Below, piece by piece: positions 47,059 through 54,992 of a stretch of DNA of 64,000 bases. The first letter of the stretch is position 1. Each line of letters opens with the position of its first letter. Under the pieces are notes generated by a model. The model was not told the origin of the DNA. It did not search any database and was given only the letters and a program-made list of their open reading frames with translations. The position numbers were made by a program, and so were the translations under genes. Source of the DNA: Rothia amarae (GTDB lineage Bacteria; Actinomycetota; Actinomycetes; Actinomycetales; Micrococcaceae); NCBI RefSeq assembly GCF_014705945.2, contig NZ_CP061538.1, forward strand, positions 1 through 64,000, read 5' to 3'.

Positions 47059-47244
47059 TTAGTCGTTCTTTAGGGAGTTCTTAACACCCTCGACCTTGTC
47101 CTTAGCATTGTTAGCCGCATCGGCAACCTTAGCCTGAGCCTGGTCAGTCTGACCTTCAGCCTTCAGCTCTTCGTTGCCAGTAGCGTTGCCGATACCCTCT
47201 TTTGCCTTGCCTGCAAATTCGTTCAATTTATCCTGTGCACTCAT
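47059..47244 (-). CDS. CsbD family stress-response protein
   Basis: A 61-residue hydrophilic protein of the CsbD type: KLNEFAGKAKEGIGNATGNE matches the family core and ELKAEGQTDQAQAKVADAA follows. CsbD proteins accumulate in stress under general stress sigma factors in other Gram-positive bacteria; their action is not clear. GGAGGAAACCC precedes the ATG. Two smaller proteins of similar nature are encoded upstream in the same direction. Confidence 0.9.
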   Translation of the reverse strand: MSAQDKLNEFAGKAKEGIGNATGNEELKAEGQTDQAQAKVADAANNAKDKVEGVKNSLKND

Positions 47245-47328
47245 GGGTTTCCTCCTTGTGTATTGCCTACTTGGTATTTCTAAGTATACTTCTGAAAACC
47301 GAGAATCACCTGAAAAATATCTGGAAAT

Positions 47329-47499
47329 TTATTTTCCGAAGCGCTCGCGCACGTCGTTAATCTGCTGGTCAGCCTCAACATTTGAGGTGTTTGCCTGAGC
47401 TTCGGTGATAACTTCCTGACCTGCGTTATCTTTCACTGCCTCTTTAGCTGAGGGAATGCCGTCTTTAGCCTGGTTTTCGATATTATCTTTTTCCAACAT
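47329..47499 (-). CDS. small CsbD/antitoxin-like hydrophilic protein, paralogue A
   Basis: A 56-residue protein beginning MLEKDNIENQAKDGIPSAKE and ending NDVRERFGK. GAGGAGTAATT directly before the ATG at 47499 is a strong ribosome binding site. It aligns with the next gene product: both share an early KDGI/NEGI-(x)-SAKEAV or SGKDAV block, a middle AGQEV/AGKDV, an I-D/N-(G/D) pattern and a final FGK. The composition resembles small actinobacterial proteins annotated as MT0933-like antitoxins, but no toxin gene is adjacent. Function is unknown. Confidence 0.75.
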   Translation of the reverse strand: MLEKDNIENQAKDGIPSAKEAVKDNAGQEVITEAQANTSNVEADQQINDVRERFGK

Positions 47500-47578
47500 A
47501 ATTACTCCTCAAAAAGCCTAGATATGCTAAAAGCCGCCGGGACCACCGGGGTTTTTAGCTACAAACTAAAGGCAAAGA

Positions 47579-47752
47579 TTACTTGCCGAACTTGTTGCCG
47601 AGACCATCAATCTGCTCGCCCGCTTTATCCTTGGCGGTGTTGGTGTGGTCGTCATTGACGACGTCCTTGCCAGCCTTTTCGTTGACTGCGTCTTTGCCGG
47701 AGTCAATACCTTCGTTTGCTTTGTCTTTGAGACCGTCTACATCAAAGCCCAT
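47579..47752 (-). CDS. small CsbD/antitoxin-like hydrophilic protein, paralogue B
   Basis: A 57-residue protein beginning MGFDVDGLKDKANEGIDSGK and ending GLGNKFGK, preceded by AAAGGATTGAATC. It is a paralogue of the 47329-47499 product. Lys, Asp, Gly and Ala dominate, with no hydrophobic segment, so it is soluble and perhaps unfolded. The three small genes (47059, 47329, 47579) form a same-strand cluster that looks like a stress-response set. Confidence 0.75.
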   Translation of the reverse strand: MGFDVDGLKDKANEGIDSGKDAVNEKAGKDVVNDDHTNTAKDKAGEQIDGLGNKFGK

Positions 47753-48061
47753 GATTCAATCCTTTCCACTAAATGACGAGGCAATGTTCATATTTGCCCT
47801 CAATCGTTCTTTGAGAAGAACTGATACTAAGTCTACTGAGCGATAATCTGATTTGTAAATCATTTATGTTTCAAAAATGGAATAAAAGATACAGTTCACC
47901 CTATCTACCCTGCAAAATCAGGGATAAGCAGGACGCGAATCACTAAAATTTATCGGTTAGGGCTCGGCGTGTCTGATGCCAGCGGGCGTATACTCGCTAA
48001 GTCAAAATAGTTTGCGCCTCGGACTCACACCCGAGCGTACTTATAGAAAGGTCCCTTCCAC
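47753..48061. promoter_or_regulatory. divergent upstream region of the small stress genes and the permease
   Basis: About 310 bp without a gene. TATACT at 47989-47994 is a candidate -10 box for the permease, though no good -35 is found. CTCGG/CCGAG at about 48018 to 48034 forms a short hairpin ahead of the AAAGG ribosome binding site. No riboswitch class could be recognised. Confidence 0.4.
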
Positions 48062-50074
48062 ATGGGGTCTCTCAAAAACCAGCAGTACAAAATTGCTGCT
48101 CGTGCTCACAACAGCGATCCTGAAACACGGCAAGGTTCAGTACGCATCGATAAAATGCGAGAATCTACCAAATCCTGGATGTTGGGAACCAAACTCAAAG
48201 CCGACCTCCCCGGACCACACGGCAAACGGCACCCCCATAAAGAGGGGCACTCCTGGTGGCAGGTCATGTGCCTTTCTGGCGTAGACTACTTCTCCACCCT
48301 AGGCTATCAACCCGCTATCGCAGCCCTCGCTGCTGGCCTACTTAGCCCCCTGGTAACGCTCGTCCTAGTCATTGTGACCCTCTTCGGCGCGCTACCCATC
48401 TATCGCCGAGTAGCCGCCGAATCACCCGCCGGTGCAGGCTCCATTCACATGCTAGAGCGACTACTCTCCCGCTGGCCAGCCAAAATTTTTGTACTCGTGC
48501 TTCTGGGCTTCACCACCACAGACTTCATGATTACCATGACGCTCTCCGCCGCCGATGCCGCAGAGCACCTCGAAGCCAACCCCTTCGTACCCTCATTTCT
48601 TCACGGTCACCACGTACTCATTACGCTAGTATTCCTCGGATTGCTGGCAGCAGTCTTCCTGCGAGGATTCAAAGAAGCAATCGGTGTTTCTATTGTTTTG
48701 GTCGCAGTATTCTTGCTTGTCAACCTGGTAGTCATCATCGGTGCTATCATTCACATCATCCACGAACCCATCCGTACCATCGACTGGTGGACAGGGCTCA
48801 CCGCCTCCCACGGCAACAAATGGCTAGCAATCGGACTCATCGTGCTGGTGTTTCCCAAAATCGCCCTCGGTATGAGTGGTTTCGAAACCGGCGTGGTCGT
48901 TATGCCCCAAATTCGTGCAAAAGGTGCTAATCCCACCGAAAAAATCGCTAACCGCGTCCGTGATACCAAAAAACTACTCACTACCGCCGCGCTCATCATG
49001 AGCGTTCTACTCATTACCTCCAGTTTCACCACCACTCTGCTGATTCCCCAAGAAGAATTCCAAGCAGGAGGTCATGCCAACGGACGCGCGCTCGCTTACC
49101 TCGCCCACCAGCAATTTGGCGAAGTATTCGGCACTGTTTATGACATCTCTACCATCCTAATTCTCTGGTTCGCCGGTGCCTCAGCCATGAGTGGGCTTCT
49201 CAATCTCGTACCCCGCTACCTGCCTCGCTACGGTATGGCACCTGAGTGGTCCCGCGCGTCGCGCCCCCTCACCCTGGTGTTTATCGCCGTAGCTTTCGTC
49301 ATCACCCTGATTTTTGATGCTGACGTTGAAGCCCAGGGCGGCGCCTACGCCACCGGTGTGCTGGTATTGATGACCAGTGCTGCATTCGCCGTAACCCTCT
49401 CGGCGAAGAAAAAACACGAGCCTTATGCCTTGGTGTTTTACTCGGTAATCACCCTGGTTTTCGTTTACACCACGGTGGCAAACATCATCGAACGCCCCGA
49501 AGGCCTGCGCATTTCTAGCTTCTTTATCTGTGGAATACTCATCGTTTCCTTCATCTCGCGAGCTATGCGTGCCTATGAACTGCGTATCGAAAGCGTGCAT
49601 TTCGACAAAAAAGCTATGCAATTCATCATGGAAAAGCCAGACGTCCCCATACACCTCATCGCTCACCGACCTGACAATTTCAACCTCGCCGACTATATGG
49701 AAAAGCGTGGACGTGAAGAGTGGGCGCACCATATTGGCGACGTCGAAAACGTTATGTTCCTCGAAATCGCCGTGATGGACCCCTCCACTTTCCGCTCAGA
49801 CATTATGGTCAAGGGAGTCACGGTAGGGGATCAGAAGATTCTCGCGGCATCCGGTTCTGCTATCGCCAACGACATCTCCGCCCTTGCATTAGAAATCCGC
49901 GATATGACCGGAACTGTTCCCCACGTTTACCTCGACTGGGCTGCTGGCTCGCCGCTAAAGAACTTCCTCGCCTTCCTCTTCTTTGGTCAAGGCCAGGTTG
50001 CGCCGACGACGCACGAGGTGCTCCGGCGCGCAGAACCCAAGATCCGCCGTCGTCCGGTGGTTCACGTTTCCTAA
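48062..50074 (+). CDS. APC-superfamily permease with large C-terminal domain
   Basis: A 670-residue transporter. A charged N-terminal region of about 65 residues is followed by about twelve membrane helices starting [20 protein letters not shown]. The helical core is of the APC type, which moves amino acids or, in some branches, potassium. The C-terminal ~170 residues, from [12 protein letters not shown] onward, are soluble. AAAGG precedes the ATG at 48062. No regulatory gene accompanies it. The substrate cannot be decided from the sequence alone. Confidence 0.8.
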   Translation: MGSLKNQQYKIAARAHNSDPETRQGSVRIDKMRESTKSWMLGTKLKADLPGPHGKRHPHKEGHSWWQVMCLSGVDYFSTLGYQPAIAALAAGLLSPLVTLVLVIVTLFGALPIYRRVAAESPAGAGSIHMLERLLSRWPAKIFVLVLLGFTTTDFMITMTLSAADAAEHLEANPFVPSFLHGHHVLITLVFLGLLAAVFLRGFKEAIGVSIVLVAVFLLVNLVVIIGAIIHIIHEPIRTIDWWTGLTASHGNKWLAIGLIVLVFPKIALGMSGFETGVVVMPQIRAKGANPTEKIANRVRDTKKLLTTAALIMSVLLITSSFTTTLLIPQEEFQAGGHANGRALAYLAHQQFGEVFGTVYDISTILILWFAGASAMSGLLNLVPRYLPRYGMAPEWSRASRPLTLVFIAVAFVITLIFDADVEAQGGAYATGVLVLMTSAAFAVTLSAKKKHEPYALVFYSVITLVFVYTTVANIIERPEGLRISSFFICGILIVSFISRAMRAYELRIESVHFDKKAMQFIMEKPDVPIHLIAHRPDNFNLADYMEKRGREEWAHHIGDVENVMFLEIAVMDPSTFRSDIMVKGVTVGDQKILAASGSAIANDISALALEIRDMTGTVPHVYLDWAAGSPLKNFLAFLFFGQGQVAPTTHEVLRRAEPKIRRRPVVHVS

Positions 50075-50093
50075 CGAAACGGCGGGTGCTGAG

Positions 50094-50162
50094 AGTTTGT
50101 ATCAGATTTTCAGGGCTGTACCACACAAAGCGTGGTACAGCCCTCAAAGTTTGATACAAACT
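50094..50162. terminator. 69-bp inverted repeat between convergent genes
   Basis: Two 31-bp arms (50094-50124 and 50132-50162) pair with a few mismatches around a 7-nt loop; the inner CAGGGCTGTACCAC arm is nearly perfect. It lies between the permease and the convergent FBP gene, so it probably stops transcription from both sides. Confidence 0.75.
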
Positions 50163-50220
50163 GGGGAGGGGGGGACACGCAGGGCACAGTGGAAAGAAGG
50201 CGCGCGGGGAGATACGCAGC

Positions 50221-50724
50221 TTACTTCTTCAAACTCTCCTCAATGCGCGCAATCAACCCTTGGACGTTCTCTAACAAGCGGGCAATCTTCTCATCCTGCG
50301 TGAGGGATTCTTCCATCTGGCGGATTCCCTCGGGTTTCTTCTTGCCCAAAGTGTAGGCAACGCACTCTAAATCGGTGCAGATATAGGTTCCGATGCTGCC
50401 GTAGTTCTCTTTCGACGACTTCGCGGTGGGAATCGACATCAATGAAACACCGGTCGAAGAATTGAGTGTGAGGCAGAACTGGCACATGCGCGCGCCACCC
50501 TTGGCAGGAGCTTTTTTGCGCTCCATCACTAAGCCTTGAAGCCCCTTAGACGTTTCTGCCACCACATAAGCATTCTGGGGCGATTTCGGGTCGGTCCAGC
50601 TCAGAAAAATCTCATTCGCCCAGTCGGTAGAAAGAACCTCTTTGGGGATGTTGATGCGCTGAGATGCACCTTTGGTGCAGTTGATAAAGCTTTTACGCAG
50701 CGCGGCTTCTGAATATGTCTGCAT
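50221..50724 (-). CDS. FBP-domain (FusB-like) zinc-binding protein
   Basis: A 167-residue protein whose C-terminal half carries a four-cysteine treble-clef finger, MCQFC and then CTDLEC about 40 residues later. The GSIGTYICTDLECV segment is typical of FBP domains. FusB-type members bind elongation factor G and can protect it from fusidic acid; chromosomal actinobacterial homologues are of unproven function. The N-terminal half is helical and variable. It is 34 bp from galK and may be in the same transcript. Confidence 0.82.
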   Translation of the reverse strand: MQTYSEAALRKSFINCTKGASQRINIPKEVLSTDWANEIFLSWTDPKSPQNAYVVAETSKGLQGLVMERKKAPAKGGARMCQFCLTLNSSTGVSLMSIPTAKSSKENYGSIGTYICTDLECVAYTLGKKKPEGIRQMEESLTQDEKIARLLENVQGLIARIEESLKK

Positions 50725-50758
50725 GGGAATATACCTTTCGGGTGTAAGTCAGTGAAGA

Positions 50759-52132
50759 CTAAAGGTCTTTATCGGCAGCGAACCCCGCCACCATAGGCAA
50801 AAACTCCGGGTCGGAGTAGCCCTTCTTCGCATAAGTATTGGCAACAGCCTGCGCCGTCGATTTGAGTTCATTGCGGTTCACTAGTGCCATCACTGCGCCA
50901 CCGAAGCCTCCACCCACAATCCGGGCGCCCAGCGCCCCATTTTCTATACACGTAGAAACTGCGACATCTATTTCTTCCCGAGATACCTGAAGCTCATCAC
51001 GCATGGAAACAAACGATTCGGTGAAAAGATGCCCCAGTTCAGTCCATGCACCTGCCCCAAGCTCCTGGGAATTTTTCAGCAGATAAGTGGCTCGTTCAAC
51101 CAAGCACATGTCATGGAAAACATGGCGAATCCAGCCCCTGGGGAACGACGGCGTGCCGTGTTGCCGTTCGACGGCGTCGAGCGCCAACGTGGTGGATTCG
51201 TCCACCAGATTGAGCCGCCACAGCTTAGCTTGACGCTCGTTCATGCCCTCGCAGGTGAGATCTTCGGGGAGCGCGTTGCGTAAGAAATCCAGTTCCAGGG
51301 CTTGCGTGCAGAGTTCGGAGGCTTGCCGGCGGACCGCGAAAGCATCTCCCGAGAGCTCGTGCGGGGTGTTGGTGTTGATGACAAGGAATGCAAGTCCTGC
51401 CGATTTGAGGTCTGCTTCCACGGGCTGGAGGGAGAAGTCTCGGAAATCAATCACCAGTGCTTTACCCGGGCGTGAGCGCAACGAAGTAGTCTGATCCAGA
51501 CCTCCGGTGTGGGCGCCGGCAACTTCGTTTTCTGCGCGAATGCAGACCTGTGCCAGGCGTGCCCGGAGTTCGTCGTTTTCAGGCCCGCGGTTGGAGGGAA
51601 GTGGCTCGGTAGTGGAGCAACCCTCTCGCAGGGGGCAGGAGAGATCGAGCAGCGCGAGGGCGGTAGAGCACTCTAGAGCAGCAGAGGAGGACAGCCCGCC
51701 GCCTACCGGAACGCGCGAATCAATGACCAAGTCAGCCCCAAAATTCAGGGGCAAAGCAATGTCTTTTCCGCCCTCTTGGTTCATAGACCATGCCACTCCA
51801 GCAACATAGGTGAACCAGCCTTTGAGCGAACCAGGTTTAATCTCCCCGATGACTACGGTGCGTTCGTCCCCCGGCATCTGAAGGGACGACGCGCGCAGCA
51901 CCCCGTCGCTACGTATTTTTCCTGCCACATAGGTGCGGTAGGGCAAGGGCATGGGCATGCATGATCCCCCAAGGAAGTCGATGTATTCGCCGAGCAGGTT
52001 AAGGCGCCCGGGGGCGGACCATACGCCGTCGGGTTCTTCACCATATTTATCGATGAATGCCTGGCGTACTTTTTCTACCTGACCTTTGTGATCCGGCAGA
52101 GCGCCCCAGATTGGCTCGGCAAATTTAGTCAT
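50759..52132 (-). CDS. galK: galactokinase
   Basis: A 457-residue GHMP kinase that phosphorylates galactose. The signature near the N terminus reads GRLNLLGEYIDFLGG, where most galactokinases have GEHTDY; Glu and Asp remain but His and Tyr are replaced. The phosphate loop PVGGGLSSSAALE and the late GGGFGGAVMAL motif are intact. No other Leloir genes are close by. The altered signature could mean a changed sugar preference. Among GHMP kinases galactokinase is still the best fit. Confidence 0.85.
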   Translation of the reverse strand: MTKFAEPIWGALPDHKGQVEKVRQAFIDKYGEEPDGVWSAPGRLNLLGEYIDFLGGSCMPMPLPYRTYVAGKIRSDGVLRASSLQMPGDERTVVIGEIKPGSLKGWFTYVAGVAWSMNQEGGKDIALPLNFGADLVIDSRVPVGGGLSSSAALECSTALALLDLSCPLREGCSTTEPLPSNRGPENDELRARLAQVCIRAENEVAGAHTGGLDQTTSLRSRPGKALVIDFRDFSLQPVEADLKSAGLAFLVINTNTPHELSGDAFAVRRQASELCTQALELDFLRNALPEDLTCEGMNERQAKLWRLNLVDESTTLALDAVERQHGTPSFPRGWIRHVFHDMCLVERATYLLKNSQELGAGAWTELGHLFTESFVSMRDELQVSREEIDVAVSTCIENGALGARIVGGGFGGAVMALVNRNELKSTAQAVANTYAKKGYSDPEFLPMVAGFAADKDL

Positions 52133-52240
52133 GCGCTAACTTTCGTTACGGGGGAGAGCTATTGCTCTTGGCGCCCAATCAAAGCGCCGTAGGGTACAAG
52201 TTTAGTCCCGGTGGAAATATTCCGGGGTGTACAGAAAATC

Positions 52241-52777
52241 TTAAGATGTGCAGGGCACCCAGCCGCGCAGGAGTGCGTGGACGGCGTCGATATAGGGCGA
52301 CGGTGGATACTCGGGGACCGCACTGCCGCAGAGTAGGGCGCGGGTTTGCTCTTCTTCCATCAGACTGAGACAGAGGTGAAGTAGTGCGCGAGAGGCATTT
52401 TGGCCCTGTTCTGCATTGAGAGATAGAGCCTCAAATAGTTCTTGGCTCTCGGAAAAGAAAGCGAGTTTGTTAGGGTGCATTGCCAGCGCCATGCGGATAA
52501 CTTCAGCGCTTTCATGCACCTGGGCAAGTTGCCGGTACAGCTCTCTGGCGCCTGCCATCAGGGCGGCGGTGGGTGTGGCGCCCTCGCATCGAACATCGGC
52601 AAGCATCCTTGAGGCGAGAGAAGCCAACAGCTCCTGCTTATTTTTGACGTGATAGTAGATAGACCCCGGTGCCACACCTAATTCGGTGGCTAAACGACGC
52701 ATCGAAAGATCCGCCAGGCCATACTGCTTAAGGAGGTTAAAGGCGGTACTCAATATTTTTTCGCGTGATAAAGCCAC
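52241..52777 (-). CDS. TetR family transcriptional regulator (candidate biotin repressor)
   Basis: A 178-residue TetR regulator. The DNA-binding domain is MALSREKILSTAFNLLKQYG followed by DLSMRRLATELGVAPGSIYY and HVKNKQELLASL. The ligand domain is the usual helical bundle and is poorly conserved. The start is a GTG with GGA upstream. It is divergent from the BioB-like gene by only about 60 bp, and BioQ, the known actinobacterial biotin repressor, is also a TetR protein. A BioQ role is therefore plausible but unproven. Confidence 0.85.
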   Translation of the reverse strand: MALSREKILSTAFNLLKQYGLADLSMRRLATELGVAPGSIYYHVKNKQELLASLASRMLADVRCEGATPTAALMAGARELYRQLAQVHESAEVIRMALAMHPNKLAFFSESQELFEALSLNAEQGQNASRALLHLCLSLMEEEQTRALLCGSAVPEYPPSPYIDAVHALLRGWVPCTS

Positions 52778-52813
52778 CTGTCCATTGTAAAACGTGACAT
52801 AAAAGAATGATTT

Positions 52814-52834
52814 GCATTCAAAATGCGGTTGAAT
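52814..52834. promoter_or_regulatory. overlapping palindromes in the tetR/bioB-like intergenic region
   Basis: GCATT-3-AATGC (52814-52826) and ATTCAA-7-TTGAAT (52816-52834) overlap between the divergent genes. Either could be the regulator's operator. Confidence 0.5.
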
Positions 52835-52840
52835 GGAAAC

Positions 52841-53593
52841 ATGACACTCAACTTTGCAGAACTTACCCAGAAGCTACGCGCCGGAGGCCAAGCAACCGCG
52901 CAGGATGTCCTTGATATGGTCACCGCCGGACCCGGTGCGACGTTCGCTCTGGTTGAATTTGCCGCTGAATTCCGCCGGATGTTCTTTCGTAACACTATTG
53001 AGGTAGTAAACCTTCTGGACGCGCAGGGGAAGGTTCGCAAGGACCGCCCCCAAGAGCCTTACGCCATCAATGTAGGCGCATCGGAGAGTCAAGAAGAATT
53101 AGCGCAACAAATCTTCTCGCTGACTCAGGACGACGCCGCGCAGCGGATTACCGTCAATTTTCTGGTGCCAAATGAAGAGGTGGAGGCCCCCGGTTCTTCT
53201 GCTCTAACCCCAATGCAGTGTTTGCGCATTCTCGCGGCGGCTCGCATTGCCGCCCCTGCCAAGAGCCTTCGCGTGGGAGAAGGCCGGGATCTTCATTTGC
53301 GCTCGCTACAGTCGTTGGCTCTTCATTGCGTGGACTCTCTGTATCTGAGAGATGTTCCTGCTTCTGAACCGCGCGCTATTTTTGAAGATTTGCAGCTTTT
53401 GGATAGCGCAGGGCTCTCGATTATTGGTGCTGGGCAGCGGGATTTGGCGGCAGAGTATGTTTCCTACCTGCAGTCCGAAGGTGTGGAAGACGCGCAAAGC
53501 TACGCCGATGAAGTATTTGCCGAGGACGATGCCGAGGGTGCTGGCGGTTGCGGCGGTAACTGCGGTTGCGGTGCAGGAGGGTGCGGAGCGTAA
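52841..53593 (+). CDS. BioB-like protein lacking the radical-SAM core, with Gly/Cys tail
   Basis: A 250-residue paralogue of the biotin synthase encoded next to it. Residues 1-60 align with BioB residues 1-60 (NFAELTQKLRAGG against [22 protein letters not shown] against NTVKVNYLV). Residues from about 102 align with the last third of BioB (ITVNFLVP, LTPMQCLRILAAAR, GRDLHLRSLQSLAL). The CxxxCxxC cluster motif and most of the barrel, about 170 residues, are absent. The tail holds Cys 237, 241, 243 and 248 among glycines. The frame is intact and the lost block is internal, so it is not simple decay. I chose the ATG at 52841 by alignment with BioB; an ATG at 52823 is possible. A partner or assembly role for BioB is a hypothesis. 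Confidence 0.85.
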   Translation: MTLNFAELTQKLRAGGQATAQDVLDMVTAGPGATFALVEFAAEFRRMFFRNTIEVVNLLDAQGKVRKDRPQEPYAINVGASESQEELAQQIFSLTQDDAAQRITVNFLVPNEEVEAPGSSALTPMQCLRILAAARIAAPAKSLRVGEGRDLHLRSLQSLALHCVDSLYLRDVPASEPRAIFEDLQLLDSAGLSIIGAGQRDLAAEYVSYLQSEGVEDAQSYADEVFAEDDAEGAGGCGGNCGCGAGGCGA

Positions 53594-53645
53594 AATTTAC
53601 GTCGAGAAAACTGCCTAAACTTCATATACAGGGTAATAGGGCTTC

Positions 53646-53670
53646 ATAATTTGAACAGTGTTCAAATTAT
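53646..53670. promoter_or_regulatory. 25-bp perfect palindrome upstream of bioB (BioQ-like operator)
   Basis: Arms ATAATTTGAACA and TGTTCAAATTAT around a central G. The core TGAAC-N3-GTTCA resembles the TGAAC-N3-GTTAC site described for BioQ. It ends 15 bp before the bioB ATG, so a bound repressor would block the promoter or the leader. Confidence 0.75.
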
Positions 53671-53685
53671 CGATTGAATAACTCT

Positions 53686-54858
53686 ATGAACCATAACTTT
53701 AAGCTAATTTCGCAACGTATTCTCGCCGGTGGCAACCCAACTACTCGCGAGGAGGCGCTGTCTATGCTCGCGGCTTCTGACGAGCAGACGCTCTCCCTTG
53801 TAGAAGCAGCATCGGATTTAAGACGTTATTATTTTTCTAATACTGTTAAGGTGAACTATCTAGTCAACCTTAAATCGGGGCTTTGTCCTGAAGATTGTGG
53901 GTATTGTTCCCAGCGTCTGGGTTCGCAAGCTGAAATTCTGAAATATACCTGGATGAAGCCTCAGGAGGCAGTGGAGCAAGCCGGGTACGGAATTGCGGGG
54001 GGTGCTAGCCGTATCTGCATGGTGGCGTCCGGGAAAGGCCCCACTGATCGCGACGTAGAGCGAGTTGCCACCATGATTGAAGACCTCAAAGATGAATACC
54101 CCCAAGCAGAAGTCTGTGCTTGCCTAGGAATTCTCAAAGAAGGTCAAGCGCAACGTCTCTCTGAGGCGGGGGCGGATGCTTACAATCACAACCTCAACAC
54201 GAGCGAAGACCATTACCAAAATATTTGTTCCACCCATACATATCAGGAACGCGTCGACACTGTCTCTGCAGCTCAAGAAGCTGGACTTTCTGCGTGTTCG
54301 GGTCTCATTGTTGGTATGAAAGAAACAGACCAACAACTGGTCGAGGCGATTTTTGCTCTCAAAAATTTAGAGGGAGATTCAATCCCCGTTAACTTTCTCA
54401 TGCCCTTCGCTGGCACCCCTCTTGAAGACACCTGGGAGCTCACCCCGCTTCGTTGCCTTCGAATACTTTGTGCTGTTCGAATGGTTAATCCTGAGAAGGA
54501 GCTGCGCATGGCGGGTGGTCGTGAAATGCATTTGCGTTCGCTTCAAGGGCTTGCCTTAAATGTGGTGAATTCGTTGTTCTTGGGGGACTATCTGACATCC
54601 GAAGGGCAGTCTGCGCTGGATGATTTGAAGATGATTCAGGATGGTGGGTTTGTAGTACTTGGTGCCGAAGATAGGAATCTCGTAGCGGAGCATGAAGCGA
54701 TTCTGCGTGAGAAAAAGCTGGAGTCGGTAGCTAGCAATAACTCATGCGGAACGGCACCATGTAGTTCGTCTGGGGGGTGCGGTGATCAAGGGGGGTCTTC
54801 TTCATTGCCTGTTCCGCGAAAACGAGGAGCAGGGACCGATCTTGCGCCTAATGCCTAA
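53686..54858 (+). CDS. bioB: biotin synthase
   Basis: BioB inserts sulfur into dethiobiotin in the last step of biotin synthesis, using S-adenosylmethionine. The radical-SAM cluster motif is [12 protein letters not shown] (C67, C71, C74), and [22 protein letters not shown] and [13 protein letters not shown] are typical. The 390-residue protein has a C-terminal extension beyond the usual end with Cys 354, 359 and 365 ([16 protein letters not shown]). The start is the ATG at 53686; no good ribosome binding site is seen, and a TTG at 53674 would add four residues. No bioA, bioD or bioF gene lies in the window, so precursors must come from elsewhere. Confidence 0.95.
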   Translation: MNHNFKLISQRILAGGNPTTREEALSMLAASDEQTLSLVEAASDLRRYYFSNTVKVNYLVNLKSGLCPEDCGYCSQRLGSQAEILKYTWMKPQEAVEQAGYGIAGGASRICMVASGKGPTDRDVERVATMIEDLKDEYPQAEVCACLGILKEGQAQRLSEAGADAYNHNLNTSEDHYQNICSTHTYQERVDTVSAAQEAGLSACSGLIVGMKETDQQLVEAIFALKNLEGDSIPVNFLMPFAGTPLEDTWELTPLRCLRILCAVRMVNPEKELRMAGGREMHLRSLQGLALNVVNSLFLGDYLTSEGQSALDDLKMIQDGGFVVLGAEDRNLVAEHEAILREKKLESVASNNSCGTAPCSSSGGCGDQGGSSSLPVPRKRGAGTDLAPNA

Positions 54859-54992
54859 ACCTTTCCCATCGTTTCTAGTGAGGCAACCTACGGAATATTT
54901 TAGTAATCACAGGTTGTTCCAATGGGGCAGTCTTTCATTTTTAGGCTATTGGGTTTAAGCGCCGTATCTTTTTTACCTGATAAATTTTTCCT

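Noticed and set aside
47329-47752. Toxin-antitoxin pair
   Set aside because: Both proteins are alike and hydrophilic; no toxin-like partner is adjacent.
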